The notes under the pieces were generated by a model. It was not told the origin of the DNA and made no database searches. It was given only the letters and a program-made list of their open reading frames with translations. Shown in pieces: positions 30,252 through 39,756 of a DNA stretch of 64,000 nucleotides. The stretch spans positions 62,001 through 126,000 of the forward strand of contig NZ_LZKQ01000051.1 in NCBI RefSeq assembly GCF_001668675.1. The letters run 5' to 3'. Every line of letters starts with the position of its first letter. Within the stretch, counting starts at the first letter, position 1. Made by a program: the position numbers and the translations under genes. This DNA comes from Mycobacterium asiaticum. GTDB lineage: Bacteria; Actinomycetota; Actinomycetes; Mycobacteriales; Mycobacteriaceae.

Positions 30252-32009
30252 CTATGCGTCCAAGCGGGTGAACTCGTCCTGGCGGTAGAGCTCTACGCAT
30301 TGCGATCTTCTGATCTTGCCGCTGGTGGTGATCGGGATCGAACCCGGCGATACCAGCACCAGATCCGACACGGTGAGTCCATGTGACTTCGAGATTGCCG
30401 ATTTCACTTCACGTTGGACGGCACGCAGCTTCTCCAGCGCGTCCTCGTCGTTGTCGCGCTTCTTCATCTCGACGATCGCGACCAGCTTCTCGACGCCTCG
30501 GTCGGATACCGCGATGGCCGCGCATCGACCGGAAGTGATCTCTTGGATAGTGGCTTCGATGTCATCGGGGGAATGGTTGCGGCCGTAGACAATCAGAAGA
30601 TCCTTGATCCGCCCGATGATGAAAAGCTCTCGCTCGGAGAAGAACCCGGAATCACCGGTTCGTAGCCACGGACCCTCGGCGGTCCCTGGACCCGGATCGA
30701 TGATCTTCGCCTGGAACACCCGTTGCGTCTCTTCGGGTTTCGACCAATAACCGGACGCGACGTTGCCGCCACGAACCCATATTTCGCCGACGGTCCCTTC
30801 GGGGCACTCGCGATTCGTGTCGGGGTCGACGATGCGAACTTCCATGGATTCGGGCGCGCCGTAGCTCACCAGCGGTGTGCCGGTACCGCTCTCAACCCGC
30901 ACCGCAGTGCCCGCCGGCAACTTCTCGCTGTCGAAGTAACCGATCTCCGGCGGATCACCGGGTTCGCGGGTGGCGATGTAAACCGTTGCCTCTGCCATCC
31001 CGTAGGCCGGCCGGTGCGCTTCCGGTGGGAAGTTGAAGGCCGCGAATCGATCCGTGAATCGCTTGAGGGTGGCCGGCTGCACCCGCTCGCTGCCGTTGAG
31101 AATGCTGTGGAGCCCGCCGAGATCGAGTCCGGCCAGGTCTTCGCTGGACGTCTTGCGCACCGCTATGTCGAAGGCGAAGTTCGGGCCCGCCGAAACCGTG
31201 CACTCATGCTCCGCGATGAGTTGCAGCCACCTGGCCGGGCGCTGCAGAAACCCGACGGGACTGGAGAGCACCGTGGTAAAGCCCCCCAAGATAGGCATGA
31301 TGATGCCCAGCAGCAGGCCCATGTCGTGGTAGAGGGGCAACCAGGACACGATCGTCAGGCCCTGGGGTGCGACGCCCCCGCGGGCCCTGAAGAAGTCACC
31401 AATGATCTGCTCGTAGTTGGCGAATACGTTCCGGTTGTTGACCATCACGCCAGCAGGTGTGCGGGTCGATCCGGAGGTGTACTGCAGGTACAGGAAATCG
31501 GGTTGGTCGCCCCGCCCGGCTCGCGGCCGTGGTCCCGATGGTTTTCTTCGTGAATCCAGATCCAGCAGGTCGATTTCGACGGTCGTGGGGATGTCGGACG
31601 TCCCGTCCGCCTGCAACACCTCTCGGACGTTCTCTGCGACGGCGGAAGTCGTCAAAATGACAGCGGGCGACGTGTCGGCAAGAACGGAGAGCGTTCGCTC
31701 GTCGTGGGCACCGCCGTAGGGCACGGACAGTGGAACGGCGATTAGGCCGGCCTGCAGGGCACCAAGGAACCCGACGAGGTATTCGAGCCCTTGCGGCGAC
31801 AAGATGAGCGCCCGGTCGCCCGTCGAGCCGTGCGCCTTCAGCTCTTCGGCCAGGTTCGACACTCGCCGATACAGCTGTCCCCACGTCAGGGTGGTGCGGA
31901 CGCCGTCCCAATCTTGCTCGTAGTCAACATATGTGAATGCCGGGTCATTGGGCTGCAAGCTGGCGCGCTCGCGCAGCACGGCGGGAAGGGAGGACTCAAC
32001 CACGGACAT
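30252..32009 (-). CDS. fadD25: FadD25-like long-chain fatty acyl-AMP ligase (FAAL)
   Basis: A 585-residue adenylate-forming enzyme; FadD25 of H37Rv is about 583. It activates a fatty acid as acyl-AMP and loads it on a PKS, here most likely Pks5. The AMP-binding P-loop is [11 protein letters not shown] (about residue 175), and the C-terminal core has [29 protein letters not shown] and the terminal [11 protein letters not shown] with the catalytic Lys. The pattern is of the FAAL rather than the acyl-CoA ligase type. The ATG start lies 109 bp from the divergent acyltransferase gene. The sequence is closely related to the FAAL domain of the megafusion over its full length, including the first residues. 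Confidence 0.92.
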   Translation of the reverse strand: MSVVESSLPAVLRERASLQPNDPAFTYVDYEQDWDGVRTTLTWGQLYRRVSNLAEELKAHGSTGDRALILSPQGLEYLVGFLGALQAGLIAVPLSVPYGGAHDERTLSVLADTSPAVILTTSAVAENVREVLQADGTSDIPTTVEIDLLDLDSRRKPSGPRPRAGRGDQPDFLYLQYTSGSTRTPAGVMVNNRNVFANYEQIIGDFFRARGGVAPQGLTIVSWLPLYHDMGLLLGIIMPILGGFTTVLSSPVGFLQRPARWLQLIAEHECTVSAGPNFAFDIAVRKTSSEDLAGLDLGGLHSILNGSERVQPATLKRFTDRFAAFNFPPEAHRPAYGMAEATVYIATREPGDPPEIGYFDSEKLPAGTAVRVESGTGTPLVSYGAPESMEVRIVDPDTNRECPEGTVGEIWVRGGNVASGYWSKPEETQRVFQAKIIDPGPGTAEGPWLRTGDSGFFSERELFIIGRIKDLLIVYGRNHSPDDIEATIQEITSGRCAAIAVSDRGVEKLVAIVEMKKRDNDEDALEKLRAVQREVKSAISKSHGLTVSDLVLVSPGSIPITTSGKIRRSQCVELYRQDEFTRLDA

Positions 32010-32118
32010 CAGGTTACATACGTGGCCGCGTTTTCAGGCGGGAACGCCGAGGTAGGCCCAGGGATGTGACACCGACCACGACCGGCCCTTCCGCAGACGT
32101 CACCTAGGCTGATACGAA

Positions 32119-33456
32119 ATGGAAAATCTGCTCGCGCACATGGATCAGGTGTCGTTTCTCGGCGTGCGAGCGCTCGGCTACGGCGCGTTGGTCCAGTTCA
32201 CCTGGATATACGACCGCCCGGTCAACCTCGACCAGCTGCGCCGATTTCACGAGAACCTGGGATATGGACTGCTAGGCCGGCGGGTGGAACGGTCTCCCCT
32301 ACCGTTCGCTCGTGACCGGTGGGTCAGCTGCCGGGGACCCCGCGACGTGGACGTCGCCGCGACGTCCCGTGCGCGCGCCGAGGTCAACGCTTGGGCCTAC
32401 GAGCGCGCTTGCCTGCCCATCGATCCAGAACGCGGGCCCAGTTGGCATCTTGGGGTCCTGCCACTGACGGACGGCGGGTCGGCGGTGTGTCTGACGGCTT
32501 CGCATACCGTTGTGGACGGATTGGGGTTCCTGCAAGCGATCGCCGATGCGGTCCATGGGCGCAGGCACCACTTCGGGTATCCGCTCCCGGGATCAAGGAC
32601 GCGTCGGCGCGGCATGGTTGAGGATGGTCGCCTGACCATCGCCTCTGCTCCGCAGTTGGCTCACGCGCTCGCAGCGACCGGACGCGTCGTGCGCAGTCGT
32701 CGCAGGGATGTTCGCGCGTCTTTCGCCTCCGGCCGGACTTCTCGGCGGGCCGGCGGGCCTGACCACCCCGTCGTCGTGCCCTCCGTGACCGCCTACATCG
32801 ACCTGGTGGACTGGGACGCACGCGCCAATAGCCTTGGTGGCAACAGCCATACCCTGCTGGCAGGCTTCGCCGCCCGGCTCGGTGTGCGGGCCGGACGGGT
32901 GTGCGCCGACGGGGCGGTGAACCTGTCCTTGCCGATCAGCGATCGAACCAAGGACGACACCCGAGGGAACGCAATGGTGTTGCCTGTCGCTTCCGTAGAC
33001 CCAACCGGATTGACCGCAGACCTCACCGAGGTGCGCGGCAAAGCCAAGCTGGCGTTCAGCGACCTGAGCAGCACCTCTGATGAGTTGTTGGCCACGCTGC
33101 CCCTGACGTCGATGACGCCGAAGTGGTTGGCGCGCAGGACAGCAGGGGTGGGGATGGGAAGTGCACAACTCCCCATCGGCTGCTCGAATATGGGCGATAT
33201 GGACCCGGTGGTCAACCGACCGGATGGCACCGACGCCGATTACGCGGCTGGACGGCTGGTCGAGCCTGGGATCACCAAGCGTGTTCTGGAGCGGATGCGC
33301 GGTCAGTTGTTCCTGGTATCCGGGCGGATTCACGGCAGATTGTGGATCTCACTCAATGCCTACCTTCCCGGCGTGATCACCGATCGGGAGGAGCTGAGAG
33401 ACGCGGCGCTGCGCACCCTTGACGAATTCGATTTAACAGCAGAGATCCACGGCTGA
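32119..33456 (+). CDS. Condensation-type acyltransferase (WES/Pap-like), stand-alone homologue of the megafusion C-terminus
   Basis: A 445-residue protein with the HxxxDG motif of the condensation-fold acyltransferases, in SHTVVDGLGF (His129, Asp133). Other shared stretches with residues about 2260-2709 of the megafusion are [32 protein letters not shown] and GQLFLVSGR. It most resembles wax-ester-synthase/Pap-type enzymes, so I infer transfer of an acyl group from a carrier to a hydroxyl, possibly on the LOS sugar. The fused paralogue has HTVVDA where this has HTVVDG. There is no clear Shine-Dalgarno before the ATG (CTGATACGAA precedes it), so it may be leaderless or nearly so. It is divergent from fadD25 and its stop abuts the stop of the convergent WbbL2-like gene. 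Confidence 0.75.
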   Translation: MENLLAHMDQVSFLGVRALGYGALVQFTWIYDRPVNLDQLRRFHENLGYGLLGRRVERSPLPFARDRWVSCRGPRDVDVAATSRARAEVNAWAYERACLPIDPERGPSWHLGVLPLTDGGSAVCLTASHTVVDGLGFLQAIADAVHGRRHHFGYPLPGSRTRRRGMVEDGRLTIASAPQLAHALAATGRVVRSRRRDVRASFASGRTSRRAGGPDHPVVVPSVTAYIDLVDWDARANSLGGNSHTLLAGFAARLGVRAGRVCADGAVNLSLPISDRTKDDTRGNAMVLPVASVDPTGLTADLTEVRGKAKLAFSDLSSTSDELLATLPLTSMTPKWLARRTAGVGMGSAQLPIGCSNMGDMDPVVNRPDGTDADYAAGRLVEPGITKRVLERMRGQLFLVSGRIHGRLWISLNAYLPGVITDREELRDAALRTLDEFDLTAEIHG

Positions 33457-34224
33457 TCAGCTTGTCGAAGTCTCCAACCGCAGCGGCTTGTGCGAACTGC
33501 GGTCGTGCGCGACCCCTATCTGCCGCATGATGTTTGCCGCCACGCGAAGACCGTGTAAGCGCCGTAATCCTTGGAGCATCGCGATGTTCGCACCCAGCTC
33601 ATAACGCCAGGCGCCGAAGTGCGCATTGGCCGTCCTGCGTCCGAAGTGGTTGATATAGGCCATTTCTGTCGTGTAGACGCCGAATCCGGCGTTGCGCGCC
33701 CGGAAACATAGATCGAGGTCCGGCCCCCACCCGTACTGTTTGAAGTCGACCAGGTTCATGCCGCCGGTTTCCTGCCAACATGCCCGGGAGACCATCAGGG
33801 CAGTTCCTTCTACGCACGGCACCACCCGGTACTGGGGGCGGGGTACGTAGTCGGCGGCATCGGGCTTTTGCTCATCCGTCGCGTATGGGTAACCGTGATC
33901 GAACATCGGGCCCACAATCCCTGCGTTGCCTGGTAGCCGCGGGTCGAGTAAGCCGGCGACGAAACCCTTCGAGATTCGGGTGTCGTTATTCAGCGTCATT
34001 GCATGGGAATAACCTTCGGAGAACGCAATCGCGAACCCGTGCTCGCTGCCACCCGCCCATCCGAGGTTTTCACCGGGCGTGATCACCCGCTCCTGGGCGA
34101 TTTTTGGATAGTCACCGCGATTGTCGATGATCACGTAGTCGGCGCCCTCGCGCTCCAGGTCACCCACCAGGGCATGGGTGTATTCGTGCTGCCCGAAGAC
34201 CGGGACAGTGATCAGAACCGACAC
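33457..34224 (-). CDS. wbbL2: WbbL2-like GT2 glycosyltransferase, first copy
   Basis: A 255-residue GT-A glycosyltransferase of family 2, related to rhamnosyltransferase WbbL; WbbL2 (Rv1525) of the H37Rv LOS locus is of similar size. The N-terminus [19 protein letters not shown] and the motif [10 protein letters not shown], which supplies the metal/nucleotide-binding Asp, are diagnostic. The frame stays open to 34248, but GTG 34224 is chosen because the second copy (39757-40530) matches from exactly this codon onward. Upstream, the conserved ACGGTGGCT is offset by one base between the copies, so it cannot be coding in both. It is last in a leftward operon: methyltransferase, GT1, this gene. 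The role is transfer of rhamnose or another deoxy sugar during LOS assembly in the cytosol; the donor is unproven. Confidence 0.85.
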   Translation of the reverse strand: MSVLITVPVFGQHEYTHALVGDLEREGADYVIIDNRGDYPKIAQERVITPGENLGWAGGSEHGFAIAFSEGYSHAMTLNNDTRISKGFVAGLLDPRLPGNAGIVGPMFDHGYPYATDEQKPDAADYVPRPQYRVVPCVEGTALMVSRACWQETGGMNLVDFKQYGWGPDLDLCFRARNAGFGVYTTEMAYINHFGRRTANAHFGAWRYELGANIAMLQGLRRLHGLRVAANIMRQIGVAHDRSSHKPLRLETSTS

Positions 34225-34256
34225 GCTAGCCACCGTACATCGGCCCAAACCTCATA

Positions 34257-35492
34257 TCAGGAGAACCGCTTACCACGTGCAGCGTCTTCCAAAAGGTCGG
34301 CCGCCATAGCAACACTGGTGGTGGCCTTCGTCATCTGGGCAGCGACCTCTCGGGCTCGCTCAACGCATTGCGGTGTGAGTATCCTGCGCAGATCCTTGGT
34401 GAGAGACCTACCCGTGGTGCGCGAAAACCGCCGGGCTCTGCCGACTTTGAGTCGCTTCACTACCGCCGCCCAGATCGGCTGATCCGAGGCCACCCACAGA
34501 ATCAGAGTGGGCACGCCGGCCCGCAAGCCGGCGGCGGTCGTACCGGCGCCGCCATGGTGAACCACTGCTCGACAAGCAGGGAAAATCGCGGCGTGGCTGA
34601 CCGCTCGCACGACCTTGACTCGGGGTGACGCCGGCACATCGGTCAATTTGGTTGCACCGGAGCAGATTAGAGCTCGCTCACCTAACTCTTCGCACGCCCT
34701 GATGATCGTGCGCACCATCTCGTCCGGCGACTTGACCGGCATGCTGCCGAAGCCGAAGTAGATCGGCGGAGTACCGGACGCAATCCAACTCAACGTCTCG
34801 TCGTCGAGGTCGGTCGGCAACTCCGCCGTCAACGCACCGACGAAAGGTCGTCGCGCAGTCCATTCTTGGCTCAAGCCGGGGAAACACAGCGCGTCGTAAG
34901 CCTGCAACTCCAGCGATCCCCGCTCCGCCATTCGCCGTGACGCGGGCCCCTTGGTCCTGGCTATCCCGAGTTGACCGCGTTGCACGTCCTCGGCTCGCTT
35001 GACCAATCGCCATTGCGCCCAGTCGCTGACCTTCATCGCCGACCTCAGCACGGGCGCTGGGACGATGGAGATGAGATGGCCATTCGGGCGCATCGGGACG
35101 TGATGCCACGCGGCCATAGGGATGTTGTAGTACTCGGCGACGTTGGCGGCGGCTTCCTGGTACGAGACACCCGTAAACAGAAGATCGGCACCTTCCGTCA
35201 CCGACCTCAGCCTGCCGCTCACGTCGGCCCAGCGCTGGTTGACGTGGTCGAGCGCGTCCCGTACCGGTTTGATCGGATCCTTGATGCTCCACGGGGTGAC
35301 GAATACATCCGGAATCTCTCCCGTGGGGGGACCCATCGGAACCGCCGTCAGGCCCATGCTCTCGACGAATCCGACCTGGTCGGGAGGGGTGGCCATGACC
35401 ACGTCATGCCCGCGGCGCAGTAGTTCGATCCCGACTGCTGCGCATGGCTCGACGTCGCCGCGCGTCCCGCAACTCGACAGGACGAATTTCAT
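34257..35492 (-). CDS. GT1-family glycosyltransferase (Rv1524-like)
   Basis: A 411-residue paralogue of the enzyme at 25347. The N-terminus MKFVLSSCGTRGDVEPCAAV and the donor-site HHGGAGTTAAGLRAGVPTL show a GT-B, UGT-like glycosyltransferase. It starts 6 bp after the stop of the methyltransferase gene and ends 32 bp before the WbbL2-like start, so the three form an operon. The H37Rv order Rv1523 (methyltransferase), Rv1524 (glycosyltransferase), Rv1525 (wbbL2) is the same set in the same order, though here the block lies on the other side of mmpL12-fadD25. The sugar donor is unknown. Confidence 0.85.
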   Translation of the reverse strand: MKFVLSSCGTRGDVEPCAAVGIELLRRGHDVVMATPPDQVGFVESMGLTAVPMGPPTGEIPDVFVTPWSIKDPIKPVRDALDHVNQRWADVSGRLRSVTEGADLLFTGVSYQEAAANVAEYYNIPMAAWHHVPMRPNGHLISIVPAPVLRSAMKVSDWAQWRLVKRAEDVQRGQLGIARTKGPASRRMAERGSLELQAYDALCFPGLSQEWTARRPFVGALTAELPTDLDDETLSWIASGTPPIYFGFGSMPVKSPDEMVRTIIRACEELGERALICSGATKLTDVPASPRVKVVRAVSHAAIFPACRAVVHHGGAGTTAAGLRAGVPTLILWVASDQPIWAAVVKRLKVGRARRFSRTTGRSLTKDLRRILTPQCVERAREVAAQMTKATTSVAMAADLLEDAARGKRFS

Positions 35493-35498
35493 CGACCT

Positions 35499-36161
35499 TT
35501 AGTCATTCGCGAGCTTGTAGATCAACATGACGTGCGGAACGCGGTACAACACATCGAACCAGTCCAGCGGTAGCGGCGTCTCGGACACCTCGACGGCCTG
35601 CTCCTCAATCCACTGCAGGGCCGTCCGGTAATCGCCGGCTATTTCGAGCCGGTATGCCAGCCGGAAGGCTCCGATGTGGAACTTGGTCAGCGCCTTCTCC
35701 ACCCGGGTCTCGGGCAGATCCTCGAACGCAATGATGCTGCGCCGGGCGACCCGGCGGCATTCCTTGATCAACCCCATCGGGTCGTTGCAATGATGCAGCA
35801 CGAAACTGAGAACGACATGGTCAAAGGCATTGTCCGGGAAAGGGATCGACCTGCCGTCAAACACACTGAAGTCGATGGGGGTGGTCACCGCGTCATGGAC
35901 GTCTATCCCGGTCGTGATCGCACCGTGCATCTCCGCCAGGTACTGGCACAGATGCCCCGTTTCGCACCCGACGTCCAGGACCGTGTCGCCTCGACCGATG
36001 TGGTCTCCGAGCATCAACGCCTGGCTTTCCAGCCGCTTCCCCAGGACCCTCGGGGACCACGGGATGAGAGTCGCCTGCGCTCGCCGCCCCGCGCGCCGCC
36101 AGTTCGCGCGGCGGTCGGTTCGCCGGCGATCATCGGTGAAAAAGCGTTGCAGGGCGGTCAT
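35499..36161 (-). CDS. Class I SAM-dependent methyltransferase
   Basis: A 220-residue Rossmann-fold methyltransferase. The SAM-binding motif is VLDVGCETGHL (about residues 61-71), followed by an acidic residue in TGIDVH and by FVLHHCNDP, typical of the UbiE/Methyltransf_11 group. The open frame extends to 36962, but everything before ATG 36161 lies opposite the ABC transporter gene and looks like a shadow, so the start is placed at MTALQRFF. It is first in the operon with the GT1 and WbbL2-like genes, which suggests O-methylation of a LOS sugar. It is shorter than Rv1523 (about 358), so it may be an analogue in position rather than an orthologue. The 165-bp gap to the divergent ABC gene holds GATAAT at 36285-36290, a plausible -10 element on the plus strand. 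Confidence 0.8.
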   Translation of the reverse strand: MTALQRFFTDDRRRTDRRANWRRAGRRAQATLIPWSPRVLGKRLESQALMLGDHIGRGDTVLDVGCETGHLCQYLAEMHGAITTGIDVHDAVTTPIDFSVFDGRSIPFPDNAFDHVVLSFVLHHCNDPMGLIKECRRVARRSIIAFEDLPETRVEKALTKFHIGAFRLAYRLEIAGDYRTALQWIEEQAVEVSETPLPLDWFDVLYRVPHVMLIYKLAND

Positions 36162-36326
36162 CTCGGTCCGTTCGATCAGCTGTGAAGGTCGTAGACTATC
36201 AGTCCAGCCCCTGGCGGCAGGGCGTTCTGGGCAACGGCAACTGCGGGAGACGCGAGTCACACGCGGCGTTTCCCCGAATGCCGCGATAATCCAGCACGCG
36301 CGTACCGAACATGAAATACTTCTCCC

Positions 36327-37274
36327 GTGGGGCAGCATGCTGTTGAGGTCGAGGGCCTCACGAAAACGTTTGGAGGGCCCGCGCCGGCTCTCCGTGGGGT
36401 GGATTTCTCGGTTCCGGCGGGCTCGGTGTGCGCGATCCTGGGCCATAACGGCGCCGGTAAGACGACCACGCTGAACATCCTGTGCACATTGATCCGGCCC
36501 ACTTCGGGCCGCGCGGTGGTCGCTGGATACGACGTCGTCAGTCAAGCAGCCAAAGTGCGCTCCCAAATAGGGATAACCGGACAGTTCACCGCGGTGGACC
36601 CGATGCTCACCGCCCGGGAGAACCTGGTTTTGTTCGGACGCATGCGCGGGCTTGGCCGCAAGCAAGCGAAGGCGCGCGCCGACGAGTTGATTGGGCAGTT
36701 CGACCTCGTCGCGGCGGCCGACCGGCGAGTATCGACCTTTTCGGGAGGCATGTGGCGGCGGGTTGACCTCGCCAGTGCATTGGTCGTCACGCCCAAGGTG
36801 CTGTTCCTCGACGAACCCACCACCGGACTGGATCCGCGTAGCCGCCGTGACGTGTGGAGCATCGTCAGTTCCCTGGCTGCGCAGGACGTCACCGTGCTGC
36901 TCACGACCCAGTACCTCGAAGAGGCGGACGTCCTGAGCGATTCGATCATCGTCTTTGACCACGGTCAGGTGATCGCCAGTGGCACCGCGGCCGAACTCAA
37001 GCGCAAGGCGGGTGCCTGCTACTGCGAGGTGACGCCCGCCAACCCCGCGGATCTGTCGCAGGTCGGGTCGGCGCTTGCCGGACTCGAAGGCATTGATCTC
37101 GACTCCGACACGAACTCGGTATCCGTGCTCGCCCGAGACGGCGTAGCCACCTTGACGGAAGTTTTCCGCCGGCTCGACGCGATCGGCATCGAAATTGCTG
37201 ACATTTCCCTGCGCAAGCCCTCACTGGATGAGGCGTTCCTGCACCTCACCAGCCAACCCGTCGCCCAAGCATGA
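36327..37274 (+). CDS. ABC transporter ATP-binding protein, DrrA type
   Basis: A 315-residue ATPase. Walker A is GHNGAGKT (Lys45), the signature is FSGGMWRRVDLA, and Walker B is VLFLDEPTTGLD, followed by the H-loop region TTQYLEEADVLSD. The pattern is that of DrrA/DaunoR subfamily exporters, which include the DrrABC system that works with MmpL7 to export phthiocerol dimycocerosate. The C-terminal 80 residues form the extra domain typical of this subfamily. The GTG start has no clear Shine-Dalgarno. Its stop overlaps the next start as ATGA, so the subunits are translationally coupled. Confidence 0.9.
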   Translation: MGQHAVEVEGLTKTFGGPAPALRGVDFSVPAGSVCAILGHNGAGKTTTLNILCTLIRPTSGRAVVAGYDVVSQAAKVRSQIGITGQFTAVDPMLTARENLVLFGRMRGLGRKQAKARADELIGQFDLVAAADRRVSTFSGGMWRRVDLASALVVTPKVLFLDEPTTGLDPRSRRDVWSIVSSLAAQDVTVLLTTQYLEEADVLSDSIIVFDHGQVIASGTAAELKRKAGACYCEVTPANPADLSQVGSALAGLEGIDLDSDTNSVSVLARDGVATLTEVFRRLDAIGIEIADISLRKPSLDEAFLHLTSQPVAQA

Positions 37275-38014
37275 CCGCCCTGGCCGCCCTCACCGAAAGA
37301 TCGCTGCGCAACACACTGCGCGACGCAGGGATCATCTTTGAGGTGTTCGTGCCGATCGTCACGCTGGTCGGTCTCACCACGGCCACGCACGGCCTGATCG
37401 ACACCGGCCACCTGACATACCCCCAGTACGTGCTGCCTGCGGTCGTCGTCCAGTCGATGATCATGGCTGCGGCGCTCACCGCGGACCGCGCCGGCCGCGA
37501 TCGCGTGTTCGGTCTGGGCACGCGGCTGCGGACCATGCCGATTGCGGCGATATCCCCGGTAAGCGCGCGGATCACGGCTACGCTGGTGCGGGCATCGATC
37601 GCGCTGACGGCGACCATGATCGCGGGTTACGCGTTCGGTTTCCGGGTGACCGGCGGCCTGCCCGCCGGCTTGGCCTTCGTCTTTCTGGCACTTTTGCTCT
37701 GCCTCGCGGTGTCCCTTGGTGCTGACGCACTGGGGTCCAGCGGCGGCAACATCGAGACGACGAGCCAAATGTTGCTGATCCCGCAGCTGGTGCTGATCCT
37801 GCTGTCCACGGGTGTTGCTCCGGAGAAGACCTTCCCGGAGTGGATCCGGCCGTTCGTGCGCAACCAGCCGGTATCGCACACCGCCGAAACCTTGCGGGGT
37901 TTGGCCGGGGGGCAGGTGCCGGCGAACCACGCGACGGCAGCCATGGCGTGGTGTTTGGGAATGCTCTTGGTCTTTGGAGGGATCACACTGCGGATGCAGA
38001 GGCGCGGCGCATGA
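37271..38014 (+). CDS. ABC transporter permease, DrrB type
   Basis: A 247-residue integral membrane protein with about six hydrophobic segments, starting with MTALAALTERSLRNTLRDAG. It contains the ABC-2 permease stretch TFPEWIRPFVRNQPVSHTAETLRGL, characteristic of DrrB/DrrC proteins. It overlaps drrA by four bases and the next permease by four bases. Together with the following gene it would form the membrane channel. Export of a glycolipid or its lipid precursor is inferred from context. Confidence 0.88.
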   Translation: MTALAALTERSLRNTLRDAGIIFEVFVPIVTLVGLTTATHGLIDTGHLTYPQYVLPAVVVQSMIMAAALTADRAGRDRVFGLGTRLRTMPIAAISPVSARITATLVRASIALTATMIAGYAFGFRVTGGLPAGLAFVFLALLLCLAVSLGADALGSSGGNIETTSQMLLIPQLVLILLSTGVAPEKTFPEWIRPFVRNQPVSHTAETLRGLAGGQVPANHATAAMAWCLGMLLVFGGITLRMQRRGA

Positions 38015-38802
38015 ACCCGACAGGCAACGCACTGGTTGCGCTGGTCACCCAGAGTTGGCTGCATGCCGGCCGGATCATGATCCGCTGGCGGCGGGAACCT
38101 GCGGCGGTGCTCAGTACCGTGCTTCTCCCCATCTGTTTGCTGGTGGTGTACAAGGCAGTACTTGGCGAGCAGATTTACAAGGTCACCGGCGTGGACAGCA
38201 TCTATGGACTGGTGCCGATGTGCGCGGTGCTGGCGGGGATGTTCGGCGCCCTGGGCGGCGCCGTCGGCATTCCGATGGAACGCTCCTCCGGCCTGCTCAG
38301 TCGCATGTGGGTGCTGCCGGTGCACCGCGCAAGCGCCATTGCCGGACGGCTGACCGCCGAGGCCGCGCGTGCGCTCCTGGGCACCATCCTCATCACCGCG
38401 GTCGGAATGGCCATGGGTCTGCGCTTCGCGCACGGCTGGCACACCGCGCTGGCGTACATACTGATTCCGCCGCTGGTGGTGGTCGGTTTCACTGCACTCG
38501 TGATGACGCTGGCAGTGCGCAGCAACGGCCGCGCCATCGTGACTTATCTGGCGGCCATCATCACCGCCCTGGTCTTCATCAGTTCGGGTACCACGCCCGT
38601 CTCGCAGTTTCCGCACTGGCTGCAGCCGGTGGTCCGAATGCAACCCATGTCACCCCCCATTGAGGTGATGCGGGCGCTCGCCCACGAAGGCCCGTTGTTG
38701 TTGCCGCTGGGGCTGACGTTCGGCTGGGCGGTAGCGCTGATCGCGGTGTTCATTCCGCTGGCCGTGCGTGGATACCGGTCCGCCGCCGAGTGCAGCGCGT
38801 GA
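38011..38802 (+). CDS. ABC transporter permease, DrrC type
   Basis: A 263-residue permease from ATG 38011, overlapping the previous stop as ATGA; the frame is open further upstream, but that part lies inside drrB. Hydrophobic segments alternate with LSRMWVLPVHRASAIAGRLTA and PHWLQPVVRMQPMSPPIEVMRAL, the conserved ABC-2/DrrC loop. It completes a DrrABC set beside MmpL12, matching the pairing of DrrABC with MmpL7 in the dimycocerosate locus. Transcription converges with the methyltransferase at 38876 over a 73-bp gap without an obvious hairpin. Confidence 0.88.
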   Translation: MNPTGNALVALVTQSWLHAGRIMIRWRREPAAVLSTVLLPICLLVVYKAVLGEQIYKVTGVDSIYGLVPMCAVLAGMFGALGGAVGIPMERSSGLLSRMWVLPVHRASAIAGRLTAEAARALLGTILITAVGMAMGLRFAHGWHTALAYILIPPLVVVGFTALVMTLAVRSNGRAIVTYLAAIITALVFISSGTTPVSQFPHWLQPVVRMQPMSPPIEVMRALAHEGPLLLPLGLTFGWAVALIAVFIPLAVRGYRSAAECSA

Positions 38803-38875
38803 CATCATCCGGCGTAAAGCAGCCTCGACTCTGACTCAGGCCATGATGCGCGGGCGGTCTACCCGGTAGGCGTTC

Positions 38876-39634
38876 TCACGCCTTCTTGAAGCAGTACACC
38901 CGGTAGGAGAACAGGCCCATCTCGACGCCCTTATAAAGCCGTCCACCCTGCACTCCCCCATTGCTGCGAGCGAACTTCTGCAGAATCTTCGGAACCCTGC
39001 GGCTGATGAGTTCCTCGAGCCGCGGCGAGTTCTTCTCCAAACCCCGCTTCACTTCGTCGTCAATCGAGCGCTGGGATACCAGTTGCAGCGGGGCCGCGGC
39101 TAGCGCCTCCTCCCACTCCGGAATCAGGTGGACGGCCCGCAGATCGGCGTAGAGGAAATGCCCGCCCGGACGCAACACGCGTGCTACCTCGTTGAGGAAC
39201 CGGGGAAAGTTGGGATAGTGGTGCGACGCTTCGACATTGAGCAACGCATCGAAAGACTCATCCGGGAATGGAAGCTTCTCGGCGTCTCCCTGGACAAACT
39301 TTAGGCCAGGCAACGTGTGCCGCTTCTGACAGAACTTGATGCCCGTCGGGTTCAAATCCAAGCCGGTGTAAGAGGCCGGCTTCTGCGTCCGTACCAGATA
39401 GGAGGAGCCCCCGCCGTGGCCACAACTGACCTCCAAGACGTCCTTGCCTTCCAGGTCCACCTGGGTCGCGACCGTGTGATACAGCTGGATGTAGTACCGG
39501 TCGGGCTCATCCGCCTCTGACAGAGGAAGCGCCATCGGCGGGTCTTCCTCGTAAGCCCAGTTGATGAATAGAACTTCGTCCTTGCCCATGAGGCGGGTGC
39601 CGATGGGGTATCCATACTTCGCGACGAGTTTCAT
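38876..39634 (-). CDS. SAM-dependent O-methyltransferase of the Rv2952/Mtf type
   Basis: A 252-residue methyltransferase resembling the phthiotriol/phenolphthiotriol methyltransferase Rv2952 and the glycopeptidolipid Mtf enzymes. Shared marks are [12 protein letters not shown], the SAM motif [37 protein letters not shown] and the terminal SYRVYCF. ATG 39634 is chosen ([14 protein letters not shown]); GTG 39655 or TTG 39733 would add 7 or 33 residues and would bring it nearer to Rv2952 (about 270), so the start is uncertain. It follows the second WbbL2-like gene on the same strand after about 120 bp. The likely substrate is a LOS sugar hydroxyl, or a lipid hydroxyl by analogy with Rv2952. Confidence 0.83.
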   Translation of the reverse strand: MKLVAKYGYPIGTRLMGKDEVLFINWAYEEDPPMALPLSEADEPDRYYIQLYHTVATQVDLEGKDVLEVSCGHGGGSSYLVRTQKPASYTGLDLNPTGIKFCQKRHTLPGLKFVQGDAEKLPFPDESFDALLNVEASHHYPNFPRFLNEVARVLRPGGHFLYADLRAVHLIPEWEEALAAAPLQLVSQRSIDDEVKRGLEKNSPRLEELISRRVPKILQKFARSNGGVQGGRLYKGVEMGLFSYRVYCFKKA

Positions 39635-39756
39635 GACGATCGAACTGGATCTCACTTGGATGGCAGAAGGCACCGGGTGAGTATGGCAAAGATGCGGGCT
39701 GCGCGTGGCGGATCCGGGTCGCCAATGACACAAGCCACAAGATTTTTCGTTTGCTG

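Noticed and set aside
36162..36962. N-terminal extension of the methyltransferase at 35499
   Set aside because: The added 267 codons lie opposite the ABC ATPase gene and resemble no methyltransferase; ATG 36161 gives a normal-sized protein.
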